NCBI RefSeq assembly: GCF_031801495.1
Contig: NZ_JAOEGC010000002.1
Location: forward strand, 2,666,001 to 2,730,000
DNA from: Agrobacterium tumefaciens_K
Lineage (GTDB): Bacteria > Pseudomonadota > Alphaproteobacteria > Rhizobiales > Rhizobiaceae
DNA: 64,000 bases
Direction of reading: 5' to 3'
In this document: positions 26,801 through 35,952 of the stretch, in pieces
Position numbering within the stretch: the first letter of the stretch is position 1
How the letters are laid out: each line of letters opens with the position of its first letter
Position numbers and translations under genes: made by a program
The notes under the pieces: generated by a model
Seen by the model: the letters and a program-made list of their open reading frames with translations, nothing else
Databases searched by the model: none
What the model was told of the DNA's origin: nothing

Positions 26801-27682
26801 TTACTTCTGCTCGAGAAGACGGCACACGGCCTCGAGTTGCTCGAGCGTTCGATAGCTGATCCGGATCTGACCGGCGCCACCCTTGTGGTTTATCTTCACA
26901 TCGAGACCAAGGGCATCAGACAGGCTACGCTCCAGAGCGATCGTGTCGGAATCCTTTTCGACCGAAGCGCGTTTTTCCTGCGGTTCGCCTTGAGATTTGA
27001 TGTCGTTCTGCGCCAGCCGTTCGGCATCCCGAACAGAAAGTCCCTTCGCCACAATTGTCCGCGCCAGTGCAGAAGGGTCCGAAGTGGACACCAGAGCACG
27101 GGCATGACCGGCCGACAGGGATCCATCCGAAAGCATATCCCGAACCGGATCGGGCAGCTTCAACAGACGCAGACTATTCGCAACGTGACTTCTGCTTTTG
27201 CCGATAATTTCACCCAGATCGTTCTGAGTATAGCCATGTTCTGCGATCAACTGCTCATACCCCATCGCCTCCTCAAGCGGATTGAGGTCGGAACGCTGAA
27301 CGTTCTCAACGATGGCGAGTTCGAGCGCCGTACGATCATCAACATCGCGAATGATGACAGGAACTTCGGTGAAACCCGCCAGCTGAGCAGCGCGCCAGCG
27401 ACGTTCGCCTGCGATGATCTCATAACGGTCCACCGAAATCGTACGAACGACGACAGGCTGAACAATGCCGTGCTGGCGAATGGAGGAAGCCAGATCCTGC
27501 AGTTCGTTTTCATCGAAGTAGCGACGGGGATTTCTCTGGCTGCGGGCAATGAACTCGATCGGGATCATGCGATCCGCGCTGACCGCCTTCTGGGGCTCCC
27601 CTACGGGCACCGGCTGATCCATTTCACCGATCAAAGCCGCAAGTCCGCGTCCGAGACGACGCTTGGAAAGATCATCACTCAT
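26801..27682 (-). CDS. parB: Chromosome-partitioning protein ParB (CTPase, parS-binding)
   Basis: ParB loads on parS sites and spreads as a CTP-dependent clamp to organise the origin region. The 293-residue product has the N-terminal ParA-interacting segment (SKRRLGRGLAALIGE), the CTP-binding/ParB N domain with IVQPVVVR, GERRWRAAQLAG and ENVQRSDLNPLEEA, the helix-turn-helix (LGEIIGKSRSHVANSLRLLKLP) and a C-terminal dimer domain. GGAG precedes ATG 27682. It lies directly downstream of parA, and five close parS matches lie within 29-50 kb of this window. Confidence 0.97.
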   Translation of the reverse strand: MSDDLSKRRLGRGLAALIGEMDQPVPVGEPQKAVSADRMIPIEFIARSQRNPRRYFDENELQDLASSIRQHGIVQPVVVRTISVDRYEIIAGERRWRAAQLAGFTEVPVIIRDVDDRTALELAIVENVQRSDLNPLEEAMGYEQLIAEHGYTQNDLGEIIGKSRSHVANSLRLLKLPDPVRDMLSDGSLSAGHARALVSTSDPSALARTIVAKGLSVRDAERLAQNDIKSQGEPQEKRASVEKDSDTIALERSLSDALGLDVKINHKGGAGQIRISYRTLEQLEAVCRLLEQK

Positions 27683-27713
27683 AAAAGATTACTCCATACA
27701 TTCCGTCAAAAGC

Positions 27714-28508
27714 TTACGCAGCTTTGCGTAGACGCTCTCTCTGAATCACTTCCGAAGCGAGCTGAAGATATGCCTGGCTGCCTGCACATTTCAGGTCATA
27801 GAGAATCGCCGGCTTGCCATAGGACGGCGCTTCAGAGACCCGAACATTGCGCGGAATGAGCGTGTGGTAGACTTTCTCCCCGAGATGTGTGCGCACATCA
27901 CTGACCACCTGCTGAGCGAGATTGTTTCGGGCATCAAACATTGTCAAAACAATACCCTGAATATCCAGGCCCGGATTGACGGTGCTGCGAATCTGGCTGA
28001 CCGTATCCAGCAGCTGGCTGAGCCCCTCGAGCGCGAAGAATTCACACTGCAGCGGCACCAGAACAGAGTGTGCTGCCGACATGGCATTCATCGTCAGGAG
28101 ATTGAAGGAGGGCGGGCAATCAAGGAGAATATAAGAATAGCTTTTGGCTTCCTGCGTCTGCAAAGCGGAGCGCAAAAGAAAGACACGGTTAGGTGCATTG
28201 GCAACCTGCATCTCGAAACCGAGCAGATCCATCGTCGACGGAATAATATCAAGATTGGGAACCGCCGTCGGTACCGCGACCTCAGCAACGGAATTATCGC
28301 CAACAAGAAGATCGTAGGACGAGAGCTTGCGCTCTTTGCGATCAATGCCAAGACCCGTGCTGGCATTACCCTGCGGATCAAGATCAACGATCAGAACACG
28401 CTCGCCGATCGCTGCCAGCGCCGTCGCCAGATTGATAGCCGTCGTTGTTTTTCCAACGCCACCTTTCTGGTTCGCAACTGCAATAATCCGGTTTTTATCC
28501 AAAGTCAT
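27714..28508 (-). CDS. parA: Chromosome-partitioning ATPase ParA
   Basis: ParA forms ATP-bound dimers on the nucleoid that pull ParB-parS complexes apart. The 264-residue protein has the deviant Walker A KGGVGKTTT (residues 15-23), DLDPQGNASTGLG, YILLDCPPSFNLLT and the ParA-type LTMFDARNNLAQQV. There is no N-terminal DNA-binding extension, as expected for chromosomal type Ib-like ParA. It is followed by parB after 31 bp and preceded by rsmG, the common alphaproteobacterial order. Confidence 0.97.
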   Translation of the reverse strand: MTLDKNRIIAVANQKGGVGKTTTAINLATALAAIGERVLIVDLDPQGNASTGLGIDRKERKLSSYDLLVGDNSVAEVAVPTAVPNLDIIPSTMDLLGFEMQVANAPNRVFLLRSALQTQEAKSYSYILLDCPPSFNLLTMNAMSAAHSVLVPLQCEFFALEGLSQLLDTVSQIRSTVNPGLDIQGIVLTMFDARNNLAQQVVSDVRTHLGEKVYHTLIPRNVRVSEAPSYGKPAILYDLKCAGSQAYLQLASEVIQRERLRKAA

Positions 28509-28527
28509 ACCGCACCTGCCTTGGTTA

Positions 28528-29145
28528 TCAGCCCTTCAGTGCGAGGTTGCTGATTTCAAGAACAACAGAATCCGCCTCAATGGCACTACGGTGTTTTACC
28601 AGATCAAATTGCCAGCGACTATGCGCTTTCTGTACTTCTGAATCATAATCCCGGCCTTTATTGAGGTAAGCGCGCAGATTTTGATTTTTAACCGCCCAAG
28701 GGTGGATGTAGTCGAACAACAGATCGAGATCAGCCAGGGCGCGGGCCGATATAGCATCTGCATGCTCAATAAGGTCTGGAGCTTTCTCGATCCGGACCGG
28801 ATGAACCTGGCCGCGTGCACCGGTTTCTTTGAGCGCGATACGCAAAAAAGCGGCTTTCTTGTTGTTGCTCTCAACCAGATCAACCCAACCTTCGTTATGC
28901 TCGGCAAGGAAGATTGCCGTGATAACACCCGGAAATCCGCCGCCACTACCAAGATCAACCCACTTCTTTGGGTTCGGAGATAATTGGAAAATCTGCGCAC
29001 TATCGGCGACATGACGGCTCCAGAGCTCGTTCAAAGTGGACGGCGCCACCAGATTGGTGGTGTTGTTCCACTTCCTGAAAAGCTCTACGAAAAGCTCAAG
29101 CCGCTCCTGTGTTTCACGTGAAACACTTTGGCCGTTTATCTCCAT
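28528..29145 (-). CDS. rsmG: 16S rRNA m7G527 methyltransferase RsmG (GidB)
   Basis: The 205-residue protein has the RsmG SAM-binding fold (WVDLGSGGGFPGVITAI), the substrate-side segment KWNNTTNLVAPSTLNELWSRHVADS and the late FISARALADL-like SARALADLD. It starts 11 bp after the mnmG stop. Codons 7-12 (S-V-S-R-E-T) are written by a perfect parS palindrome at 29110-29125, so this part of the N terminus may be constrained by DNA function. Confidence 0.95.
   Translation of the reverse strand: MEINGQSVSRETQERLELFVELFRKWNNTTNLVAPSTLNELWSRHVADSAQIFQLSPNPKKWVDLGSGGGFPGVITAIFLAEHNEGWVDLVESNNKKAAFLRIALKETGARGQVHPVRIEKAPDLIEHADAISARALADLDLLFDYIHPWAVKNQNLRAYLNKGRDYDSEVQKAHSRWQFDLVKHRSAIEADSVVLEISNLALKG
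29110..29125. other. parS centromere site (perfect palindrome) inside rsmG
   Basis: TGTTTCACGTGAAACA is an exact match to the ParB-binding consensus; with the flanking bases the palindrome extends to 18 bp (29109-29126). It lies within the start of rsmG, 0.6 kb upstream of parA. Confidence 0.93.
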
Positions 29146-29156
29146 TATCAGACTCG

Positions 29157-31040
29157 CTATTGGTGCAACCGCAACTTCTGGCTTTGCGTGGCCGAAGACT
29201 TCCGCAAGAGCGCGAGCAACAGCGATATCGCAGCCGGCGTCATTCCGTCAACTCGAGCCGCTTGGGCAATGTTCTCGGGTCGGGCTTTTTCCAGCTTTTG
29301 TTTCAACTCATTGGAAAGCCCCGACAAAGACTGGAAATCAAAGTCAGCCGGTATTTTACGCTCTTCATCGCGCTTCACATCGATGATGTCGGCGCTTTGC
29401 CGCTGCATGTAAACGGCGTAACTCGCCTCGATCTCAAGGATTTCTGCAACTTTCGCGGAAACCTGACTGAGTTCCGGCCAATGCTGCTTCAATGCATCCA
29501 AGCTGATATCGGGATAAGCAAGCAATTCATAAACCGACCGTCGCTGGCCATCCTGATTGAGTTTCAATCCCTGTTTCGCGGCCTGCGACGGGCTAATGGT
29601 GAGCTCCTTCATCAAGGCACGGCCTTGATCGATATCCTCCACAAACCGCGCATAACGATCGGCACGCTCTTTACCAACAATGCCTGATGTTAACCCGAGC
29701 GGCGTCAGCCGCAGATCTGCGTTGTCGACGCGAAGCGAGAGGCGGTATTCAGCTCGAGACGTGAACATACGATAGGGTTCGCTGACACCCTTCGATGTCA
29801 GGTCGTCGATCATGACGCCAATATAGGACTCGGTCCGGCTGAAGTAGACAGCATCCGAGCCACTGGCGAGACGCGAGGCGTTCAGGCCGGCAACAAGCCC
29901 TTGTGCCGCCGCTTCCTCATAGCCAGTGGTGCCATTGATCTGACCGGCGAGAAACAGGCCTGGGATTTTTCGGCATTCCAGGGACGGCTTCAGCTCCCGC
30001 GGATCGACATAATCATATTCGATCGCGTAACCCGGCTGGAGAATAACGACCTTCTCCAGACCCGGTATCGTACGAATAAACTGCTCCTGAACGGAAGCGG
30101 GCAGGGATGTGGAGATACCATTCGGGTAGATTGTATGATCGTCAAGCCCCTCCGGCTCCAGAAATATCTGGTGGCCATCCCGCTCGCCGAAACGGGTTAT
30201 CTTGTCTTCAATGGAAGGGCAATATCGCGGTCCAACACCCTCAATCTGTCCGGAATACATCGCCGAAAGATGGATATTATCCTGAATAATCTTATGGCCT
30301 GCAGGAGTCGTGCGTGTCACACCGCATTCGATCTGCGGATTGACGATGCTGTCCGTCAGGAAGGAAAAAGGCACGGGATCTTCATCCGCACCTTGCCGCT
30401 CGACAGAATCCCAATCAATGGTCCGCCCATCAAGCCGGGCAGGGGTACCGGTCTTGAGCCTGCCCATAGTGAGGCCAAGACGGCCAAGCGTCTCCGATAG
30501 ACCGACGGAGGGCTTTTCGCCAACGCGACCGGCTGGAATCTTTTCGGAGCCGATATGAATAAGGCCGCGTAGGAATGTGCCGCTCGTCAACACAACGGCA
30601 CCGCATGGAATCCGGCTACCGTTTGCCATGATAACGGCTGAGACAACACCGTCTTTCATATCGATGTCGAAAGCATCGCCTTCGATGACGGTAAGATTGT
30701 CGATGGAAGCGACCTCGCGCTGCATCGCTTCTCTGTAAAGGCGGCGATCTGCCTGCGTTCTCGGACCCCGGACCGCGGGACCCTTTTTGCGATTGAGCAT
30801 CCGGAACTGGATGCCACCTGCATCAGCGACACGGCCCATCAAACCGTCGAGCGCATCGACCTCGCGGACCAGGTGGCCTTTTCCCAATCCGCCAATCGCC
30901 GGATTGCAGGACATAACACCGATCGTTTCGCGCTTGTGAGTAACCAGCCCGGTTCTGGCGCCATGACGCGCAGCCGCAGCCGCAGCTTCGCTCCCTGCGT
31001 GACCGCCGCCGATTACGATGACATCAAATGACTGGTTCAT
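29157..31040 (-). CDS. mnmG: tRNA uridine 5-carboxymethylaminomethyl synthase subunit MnmG (GidA)
   Basis: MnmG is the FAD/NADH-dependent partner of MnmE in making (c)mnm5U at wobble position 34 of tRNA. The 627-residue product has the dinucleotide motif VIGGGHAGSEAA at residues 10-21, MSCNPAIGGLGKGHLVREVDALDG, TGTPARLDGRTID and the family signature GPRYCPSIEDKI. The C-terminal region, including the helical end, is complete. It lies 61 bp downstream of mnmE, its functional partner, and 11 bp upstream of rsmG. Confidence 0.97.
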   Translation of the reverse strand: MNQSFDVIVIGGGHAGSEAAAAAARHGARTGLVTHKRETIGVMSCNPAIGGLGKGHLVREVDALDGLMGRVADAGGIQFRMLNRKKGPAVRGPRTQADRRLYREAMQREVASIDNLTVIEGDAFDIDMKDGVVSAVIMANGSRIPCGAVVLTSGTFLRGLIHIGSEKIPAGRVGEKPSVGLSETLGRLGLTMGRLKTGTPARLDGRTIDWDSVERQGADEDPVPFSFLTDSIVNPQIECGVTRTTPAGHKIIQDNIHLSAMYSGQIEGVGPRYCPSIEDKITRFGERDGHQIFLEPEGLDDHTIYPNGISTSLPASVQEQFIRTIPGLEKVVILQPGYAIEYDYVDPRELKPSLECRKIPGLFLAGQINGTTGYEEAAAQGLVAGLNASRLASGSDAVYFSRTESYIGVMIDDLTSKGVSEPYRMFTSRAEYRLSLRVDNADLRLTPLGLTSGIVGKERADRYARFVEDIDQGRALMKELTISPSQAAKQGLKLNQDGQRRSVYELLAYPDISLDALKQHWPELSQVSAKVAEILEIEASYAVYMQRQSADIIDVKRDEERKIPADFDFQSLSGLSNELKQKLEKARPENIAQAARVDGMTPAAISLLLALLRKSSATQSQKLRLHQ

Positions 31041-31088
31041 GTTTCAGGCCTCATATCGATCCATCGACCAACGCACCCGTAAGGCCGA

Positions 31089-31104
31089 TGTTTCACGTGA
31101 ATCA
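31089..31104. other. parS site overlapping the mnmE stop codon
   Basis: Read on the minus strand the site is TGATTCACGTGAAACA, one base from the consensus. Its first three bases are the TGA stop codon of mnmE. Confidence 0.88.
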
Positions 31105-32430
31105 TTTACCGATGCAGAATTCCGAAAAAATTACGCCAAGCAGGTCTTCAACATCCACGCGACCGGTAATTCGCCCTAGTGATGTTGCGGCCAATCTCAG
31201 ATATTCGGACCGGATTGCCAGGTCCTGAGCTTCGGATTTGAGCGCATCACTAACATAGTTCAGCGTCTCTTCAAGTCGTTTTTTGTGCCGCGCCCGTGCT
31301 GGTGCCAGCGTGTGCGTCGATCCGGTGCGCTTCTCGATCTCCATCTTGATCCGCGATCGTAATTCACCAAGGCCAAGATCTTTTTTTGCAGAAATGAATA
31401 AATCAAACTCTCCGTCTCCGTTGGAAGACACGAGGTCGAGTTTGGTACGAACATTTAGAGCGGGAACATCGTTAAAGGCATCCGTCAGTTGTTTCGAAAC
31501 CGAATCGTTATCGTGGAGCACAAGAACAAGGTCGGCATTCGCCGCAGCGGCAACCGCCCGCCTGACACCTTCCTGCTCCACGACATCGTTCGTATCGCGC
31601 AGGCCCGCCGTATCGAACATCTTTACGAGGTAGCCATCGATGTTCATATCCACCGTGAGGACATCGCGTGTTGTTCCCGCGATGTCGGTAACGATCGCGA
31701 CGTCGCGGCCGCTCAACGCATTCAACAACGTGGATTTTCCAGCATTGGGTTCGCCCACCAGCGCAATTCTGAACCCGTCACGAATAATCTCGCTGCCATG
31801 ACCGTGTTCCAGGTGACTGGAAATCTCTTGCCTGAGCTGCGCCACAGTTTCCCAGACCTGTGCAGCGACGGAATCTGGAACGTCGTCCTCATCCGCAAAA
31901 TCCAGCTCGGCTTCGATGAGGGCACGCCCCCGTGTCAAGCGATGCGCCCAACCATCATAAAGGGCGGAAAGACGGCCGGTGCTTTGTTCCACGGCAAGAC
32001 GACGCTGCATCTCTGTTTCCGCCTGAAGAAGGTCTGCAAGTCCCTCCACCTCAACGAGGTCCATTTTGCCATTTTCAAAGGCACGCCGGGAGAACTCGCC
32101 AGCTTCAGCCGGACGAAGCCCCTCAAGACGTTGCAGTTCCTCGAAGATCGACGTGACAACGGCGCGGCTGCCATGCGAATGGATTTCTACACAGTCGTCG
32201 CCCGTAAAGGAGTGGGGTCCGCGGAATGCCAGCACCAAAACCTGGTCGATGATCTCATTGTTCCGGTTGCGAATCGAACGAAGCAGAGCAGTCCGTGAGG
32301 GTGGTTCCCTCTCGCCCGTGAGCATTTCAAGTGCTGCAAACGCCGCTGGACCGCTGATCCTCAGAACCGCCACACCGGCAGGTAGTGAACCACTGGAAAG
32401 CGCGAAGATCGTGTCTGTGGAATATGTCAT
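31102..32430 (-). CDS. mnmE: tRNA modification GTPase MnmE (TrmE)
   Basis: MnmE works with MnmG on wobble-uridine modification. The 442-residue protein has an N-terminal tetrahydrofolate-binding domain (about 1-118), a helical domain, and an inserted G domain with GEPNAGKSTLLNAL, DIAGTTRD, DTAGLRD and the C-terminal CIGK. The catalytic C-terminal cysteine is therefore present in FCIGK. The frame is open to 32448, but ATG 32430 (MTYSTDTIFALSSG) has AGG upstream and matches the family start. Its TGA stop forms part of a parS site. Confidence 0.96.
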   Translation of the reverse strand: MTYSTDTIFALSSGSLPAGVAVLRISGPAAFAALEMLTGEREPPSRTALLRSIRNRNNEIIDQVLVLAFRGPHSFTGDDCVEIHSHGSRAVVTSIFEELQRLEGLRPAEAGEFSRRAFENGKMDLVEVEGLADLLQAETEMQRRLAVEQSTGRLSALYDGWAHRLTRGRALIEAELDFADEDDVPDSVAAQVWETVAQLRQEISSHLEHGHGSEIIRDGFRIALVGEPNAGKSTLLNALSGRDVAIVTDIAGTTRDVLTVDMNIDGYLVKMFDTAGLRDTNDVVEQEGVRRAVAAAANADLVLVLHDNDSVSKQLTDAFNDVPALNVRTKLDLVSSNGDGEFDLFISAKKDLGLGELRSRIKMEIEKRTGSTHTLAPARARHKKRLEETLNYVSDALKSEAQDLAIRSEYLRLAATSLGRITGRVDVEDLLGVIFSEFCIGK

Positions 32431-32445
32431 TCCGCACCTGTCATC

Positions 32446-32485
32446 CAAAAAGGGAAGCCGCCCCCGTTAAGAACGGACGCGGCTT
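32446..32485 (-). terminator. Rho-independent terminator after rho
   Basis: On the minus strand AAGCCGCGTCCGTT pairs with AACGGGGGCGGCTT (one or two mismatches inside the stem), loop CTT, followed by CCCTTTTT. It lies between the rho stop (32515) and the mnmE start. Confidence 0.75.
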
Positions 32486-32514
32486 TATAACGCTAACATG
32501 AATCCGGATAATGA

Positions 32515-33780
32515 TCAGGTGTTCATGGACTCGAAGAAATCCGAATTGTTTTTCGTCTGCTTGAGCTTGTCGATAAGGAATTCGATGGCGTCCATCGTTC
32601 CCATTGGTGCGAGGATACGGCGAAGAACAAAAATCTTCTGCAGATCCTGACGGGGAACCAGAAGGTCTTCCTTACGGGTGCCGGATTTAAGAATGTCCAG
32701 CGCCGGGAAGATACGCTTGTCCGCAACCTTGCGATCAAGAACGATTTCGGAGTTACCCGTACCCTTGAATTCTTCGAAGATCACCTCATCCATACGGCTG
32801 CCGGTATCGATCAGCGCGGTAGCTATGATCGTCAGGGAGCCGCCTTCTTCGATGTTACGCGCGGCGCCGAAGAAACGCTTCGGACGCTGCAGAGCATTGG
32901 CATCCACACCACCCGTCAGAACCTTGCCGGAGGAAGGAACAACCGTGTTATAAGCGCGGCCGAGGCGCGTGATGGAATCGAGGAGAATGACGACGTCTCG
33001 TCCATGTTCGACCAGACGCTTCGCTTTTTCGATGACCATTTCGGCAACCTGGACGTGGCGAACGGCAGGCTCGTCAAAGGTCGAAGAAACGACTTCGCCC
33101 TTTACCGAACGCTGCATGTCCGTCACTTCTTCCGGACGTTCATCGATGAGTAGAACGATGAGATAACATTCCGGATGGTTCGCCGTGATCGAATGGGCGA
33201 TGTTCTGCAAGAGCACGGTTTTACCGGTGCGCGGCGGCGCCACGATCAATCCGCGCTGGCCTTTGCCGAGCGGCGCAACAAGATCGATAACGCGCGAAGA
33301 CAGATCCTTCGAGGTTGGAACGTCTAGCTCCATCTTGAAACGCTCGTTCGGGTAGAGCGGCGTCAGGTTATCGAAATGAACCTTGTGACGGATCTTTTCA
33401 GGATCGTCGAAATTGATGGTGTTCACCTTGAGAAGGGCGAAATAGCGCTCACCTTCCTTGGGTCCGCGGATCGGGCCTTCAACAGTGTCACCGGTCTTCA
33501 GTGAAAAACGGCGGATCTGCGAGGGAGAGATATAGATATCATCCGGACCCGGCAGATAGTTGGCGTTGGCAGAACGCAGGAAGCCGAAACCGTCCTGTAG
33601 AACCTCAACAACGCCTTCACCGATGATTTCGATGTCCTGACTAGCGAGAACCTTGAGGATCGCGAACATGAGTTCCTGCTTGCGCATGGTGCTCGCGTTT
33701 TCAACTTCCAGGGATTCGGCAAAAGTCAGCAAGTCGGTAGGCGATTTGCTCTTGAGTTCCTGAAGCTTCATTTCAGCCAT
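32515..33780 (-). CDS. rho: Transcription termination factor Rho
   Basis: Rho is the hexameric RNA-dependent ATPase that ends transcripts without intrinsic terminators. The 421-residue protein has the Rho N domain (MKLQELKSKSPTDLLTFAE), the OSB-type RNA-binding domain (EVLQDGFGFLRS, YLPGPDDIYISPSQIRRF), Walker A APPRTGKTVLL, Walker B VVILLDSITRLGRAYN, and the Q/R-loop elements ending in TGNSEIVLDRKVADKRIFPA. Length is typical. A 186-bp leader separates it from hemJ; nothing specific was recognised in it. Confidence 0.97.
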   Translation of the reverse strand: MAEMKLQELKSKSPTDLLTFAESLEVENASTMRKQELMFAILKVLASQDIEIIGEGVVEVLQDGFGFLRSANANYLPGPDDIYISPSQIRRFSLKTGDTVEGPIRGPKEGERYFALLKVNTINFDDPEKIRHKVHFDNLTPLYPNERFKMELDVPTSKDLSSRVIDLVAPLGKGQRGLIVAPPRTGKTVLLQNIAHSITANHPECYLIVLLIDERPEEVTDMQRSVKGEVVSSTFDEPAVRHVQVAEMVIEKAKRLVEHGRDVVILLDSITRLGRAYNTVVPSSGKVLTGGVDANALQRPKRFFGAARNIEEGGSLTIIATALIDTGSRMDEVIFEEFKGTGNSEIVLDRKVADKRIFPALDILKSGTRKEDLLVPRQDLQKIFVLRRILAPMGTMDAIEFLIDKLKQTKNNSDFFESMNT

Positions 33781-33966
33781 GAAGAGAAGACCGTTTGGTA
33801 ATGTTATGTCGGGGGAGGGCGTGTTCGCGAATCAGATAGTGCGGTGGATACCGCAGGTGACTGAAAAATTCACATGCCACGGAGATGAGTGGTGGGAAAA
33901 TAGCGACTGAACCTCGACACCGCAAGAGGGAAGCACGAATTCCGCGAAATTTATCCCGATCCCTCC

Positions 33967-34512
33967 CTACACGAAGGGTTTCACAACCACAAGTATGACA
34001 ATCGCAATCATTAACACCGTCGGAACTTCGTTCATCAACCGCCAGTGACGAGCCGAACGGGTATTCTCATCTCGCAGGAAACGCTTTGCGCTTTGCGTGA
34101 AATAGACATGGGTGACCGTCAGGATGACCACGAGGGCGATTTTCGCGTGCAGCCAGCCACCGGAAAATCCGTAAACGGACCAGGCGAGATAAAGCCCCAG
34201 CCCCCACGAAATCATCATGGCAGGGTTCATGATGATCCTGATGAGCCGCTGCTCCATGATCTTGAAGATTTCCGACTGCTGCGAACCGGCGGGAGCATCC
34301 GTATGGTAGATGAACAACCGCGGCAGATAGAAGATCGCCGCCATCCACGAGATGACAGCGATGATATGAAGCGCCTTGATCCAGAGATAGAGATCGGCCG
34401 GGTCAGCCAGGAAAATCACCGCGGCAAAGCCGCCAAACAGACAGAGCGCTGCGCCTGCTCGAAAAGCCGCCCTGCTGCCTGCACGAACGGAGGTCTGCTT
34501 CTCGCCACGCAT
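33967..34512 (-). CDS. hemJ: Protoporphyrinogen oxidase HemJ
   Basis: HemJ is the membrane heme protein that oxidises protoporphyrinogen IX in most alphaproteobacteria. The 181-residue product has four hydrophobic segments with the conserved histidine in YLWIKALHIIAVISWMAAIFYLPRLF, the arginine/methionine region (RLIRIIMNPAMMISWGLGLYL) and the lysine of WLHAKIALVVILTVTHVYF. The start codon overlaps the hemE stop (ATGA, 34510-34514), so the two heme genes are translationally coupled. Confidence 0.93.
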   Translation of the reverse strand: MRGEKQTSVRAGSRAAFRAGAALCLFGGFAAVIFLADPADLYLWIKALHIIAVISWMAAIFYLPRLFIYHTDAPAGSQQSEIFKIMEQRLIRIIMNPAMMISWGLGLYLAWSVYGFSGGWLHAKIALVVILTVTHVYFTQSAKRFLRDENTRSARHWRLMNEVPTVLMIAIVILVVVKPFV

Positions 34513-35543
34513 CAGGCCGCCCCGTAGCTGTGAACGCGCTTCACGAGCCTTGCAACGTTCTCCGGATCTGCCTGCGGCGTAATCCCATGGCCAAGATTGA
34601 AGATCAACGGTCCCTGACCCAGAGCCTCCAGCACCGTATCGATGCCGTTCTGCAAAGCCTTGCCACCGGCAACCATAAGCATGGGATCAAGATTGCCTTG
34701 CACCGGGCCATCCTTCTGCAGCTCCTGTGCAAAGCTCAATGGCACCGACCAATCAAGGCCAATCGCATCGGCACCCGTTTTCTGACGGTAGTCCTTGAGC
34801 AGATAACCAGCGCCTTTCGCAAAGGCGATGATCTTCGCCGATGGCCGGCGGGCACGGACGGACGCGATGATACGCGCGACAGGCTTTACCGCATATGCCT
34901 CGAATTCTTTTTCGCCCAGAACACCGGCCCATGAATCGAATATCTGAACGGCGTCAGCGCCGGCATCGATCTGCGCCACCAGATAATCGGCGGAGATTTC
35001 TGCCAGAAAGGCCAGCAGCTTTTCCATCGCAGCCGGTTCCTGATAACCAAACAGCCGGGCGGGAGCCTGATCCGGCGTTCCATGCCCGGCAATCATGTAG
35101 GTCGCCACGGTCCATGGAGCGCCACAGAACCCGAGAAGCGTCGTTTCGGACGGAAGCTCTTCGCGGAGACGGGAAACAGTTTCGAACACGGACGTCAGAT
35201 GTGAGAGAACCTTCCCCGCATCGAGCTTGCTGATACCAGCGGCATCAATCGGGTCCATTGCCGGACCCTTGCCTTCGCTGAAGCTGACGTTTCGCTGTAG
35301 GGCATCGGGTATCACCAGAATATCGGAAAACAGGATCGCCGCATCGAGACCAAAGCGACGAATGGGCTGAAGTGTTACCTCCGTCGCCAGCTCCGGATTA
35401 TAACAGAGGTCGAGGAAACTTCCTGCCTGCTTTCGTGTTTCCCGATATTCGGGGAGATAACGACCGGCTTGTCGCATCAGCCAAACGGGCGGTGGTGTGA
35501 CTGTCTCTCCGTTCAACACCTTCATCACCTTACGCTCTGTCAT
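34512..35543 (-). CDS. hemE: Uroporphyrinogen decarboxylase HemE
   Basis: HemE decarboxylates uroporphyrinogen III to coproporphyrinogen III. The 343-residue product has the signature PVWLMRQAGRYLPEYRE near the N terminus, RFGLDAAILFSDILVIPDAL and FCGAPWTVATYMIAG, and a normal length. The frame is open to 35573, but ATG 35543 (MTERKVMKVLNGE) follows GGGAAGC and fits the family. It is the leftward gene bordering the presumed replication origin, a position it shares with hemE in Caulobacter and Sinorhizobium. Confidence 0.97.
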   Translation of the reverse strand: MTERKVMKVLNGETVTPPPVWLMRQAGRYLPEYRETRKQAGSFLDLCYNPELATEVTLQPIRRFGLDAAILFSDILVIPDALQRNVSFSEGKGPAMDPIDAAGISKLDAGKVLSHLTSVFETVSRLREELPSETTLLGFCGAPWTVATYMIAGHGTPDQAPARLFGYQEPAAMEKLLAFLAEISADYLVAQIDAGADAVQIFDSWAGVLGEKEFEAYAVKPVARIIASVRARRPSAKIIAFAKGAGYLLKDYRQKTGADAIGLDWSVPLSFAQELQKDGPVQGNLDPMLMVAGGKALQNGIDTVLEALGQGPLIFNLGHGITPQADPENVARLVKRVHSYGAA

Positions 35544-35573
35544 GGCTTCCCGCTTTTCAAAATATAAAATCAA

Positions 35574-35952
35574 AGAGATTTAAAAGATTTTCTATTTCTT
35601 AGAGTCGGTGGGTATCAAGGATTAAAATCTTTCCAGTCGAAATGCCGCATCCGGGAGTTCTTGAAAACCTAAGTGAATAAATGCGCCCCGTGGATCTGGC
35701 GCTCTTCGGAAAACTCATATTTATCTATTTTTATCAATTACTTGGTTTAAAAAATGCGGAGCCTACAGCTGTGGATAGGATGGGGATAAATTTCTGCTTC
35801 GGAAAAGTTGTTCAGGAAATTCACAGGTTCCGGTTTTTGAAACAAGGCCACTTGCGGATTGTGGAAAAAGTGCACTTTATTCCCAGCGCCGGTCCCGTCA
35901 GGGATCATTCCCCGAGTTTATCCAGCCTTATCAACAACGGGAGAAAAACAAC
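35574..35952. other. Putative chromosomal replication origin (oriC)
   Basis: This gene-free stretch between hemE and the PPSR gene contains four nonamers one base from the DnaA box: TGTGGATAG at 35770, TGGGGATAA at 35781, TGTGGAAAA at 35860 and TTATCAACA at 35928. Weaker ones are at 35878 and 35918. An AT-rich run at about 35711-35757, next to the boxes, could be the unwinding element, and another AT-rich block lies at 35555-35600. Gene direction switches here from leftward to rightward. The hemE-adjacent position is where alphaproteobacterial origins have been mapped. No clear paired TTAA CtrA boxes were seen. Confidence 0.82.
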
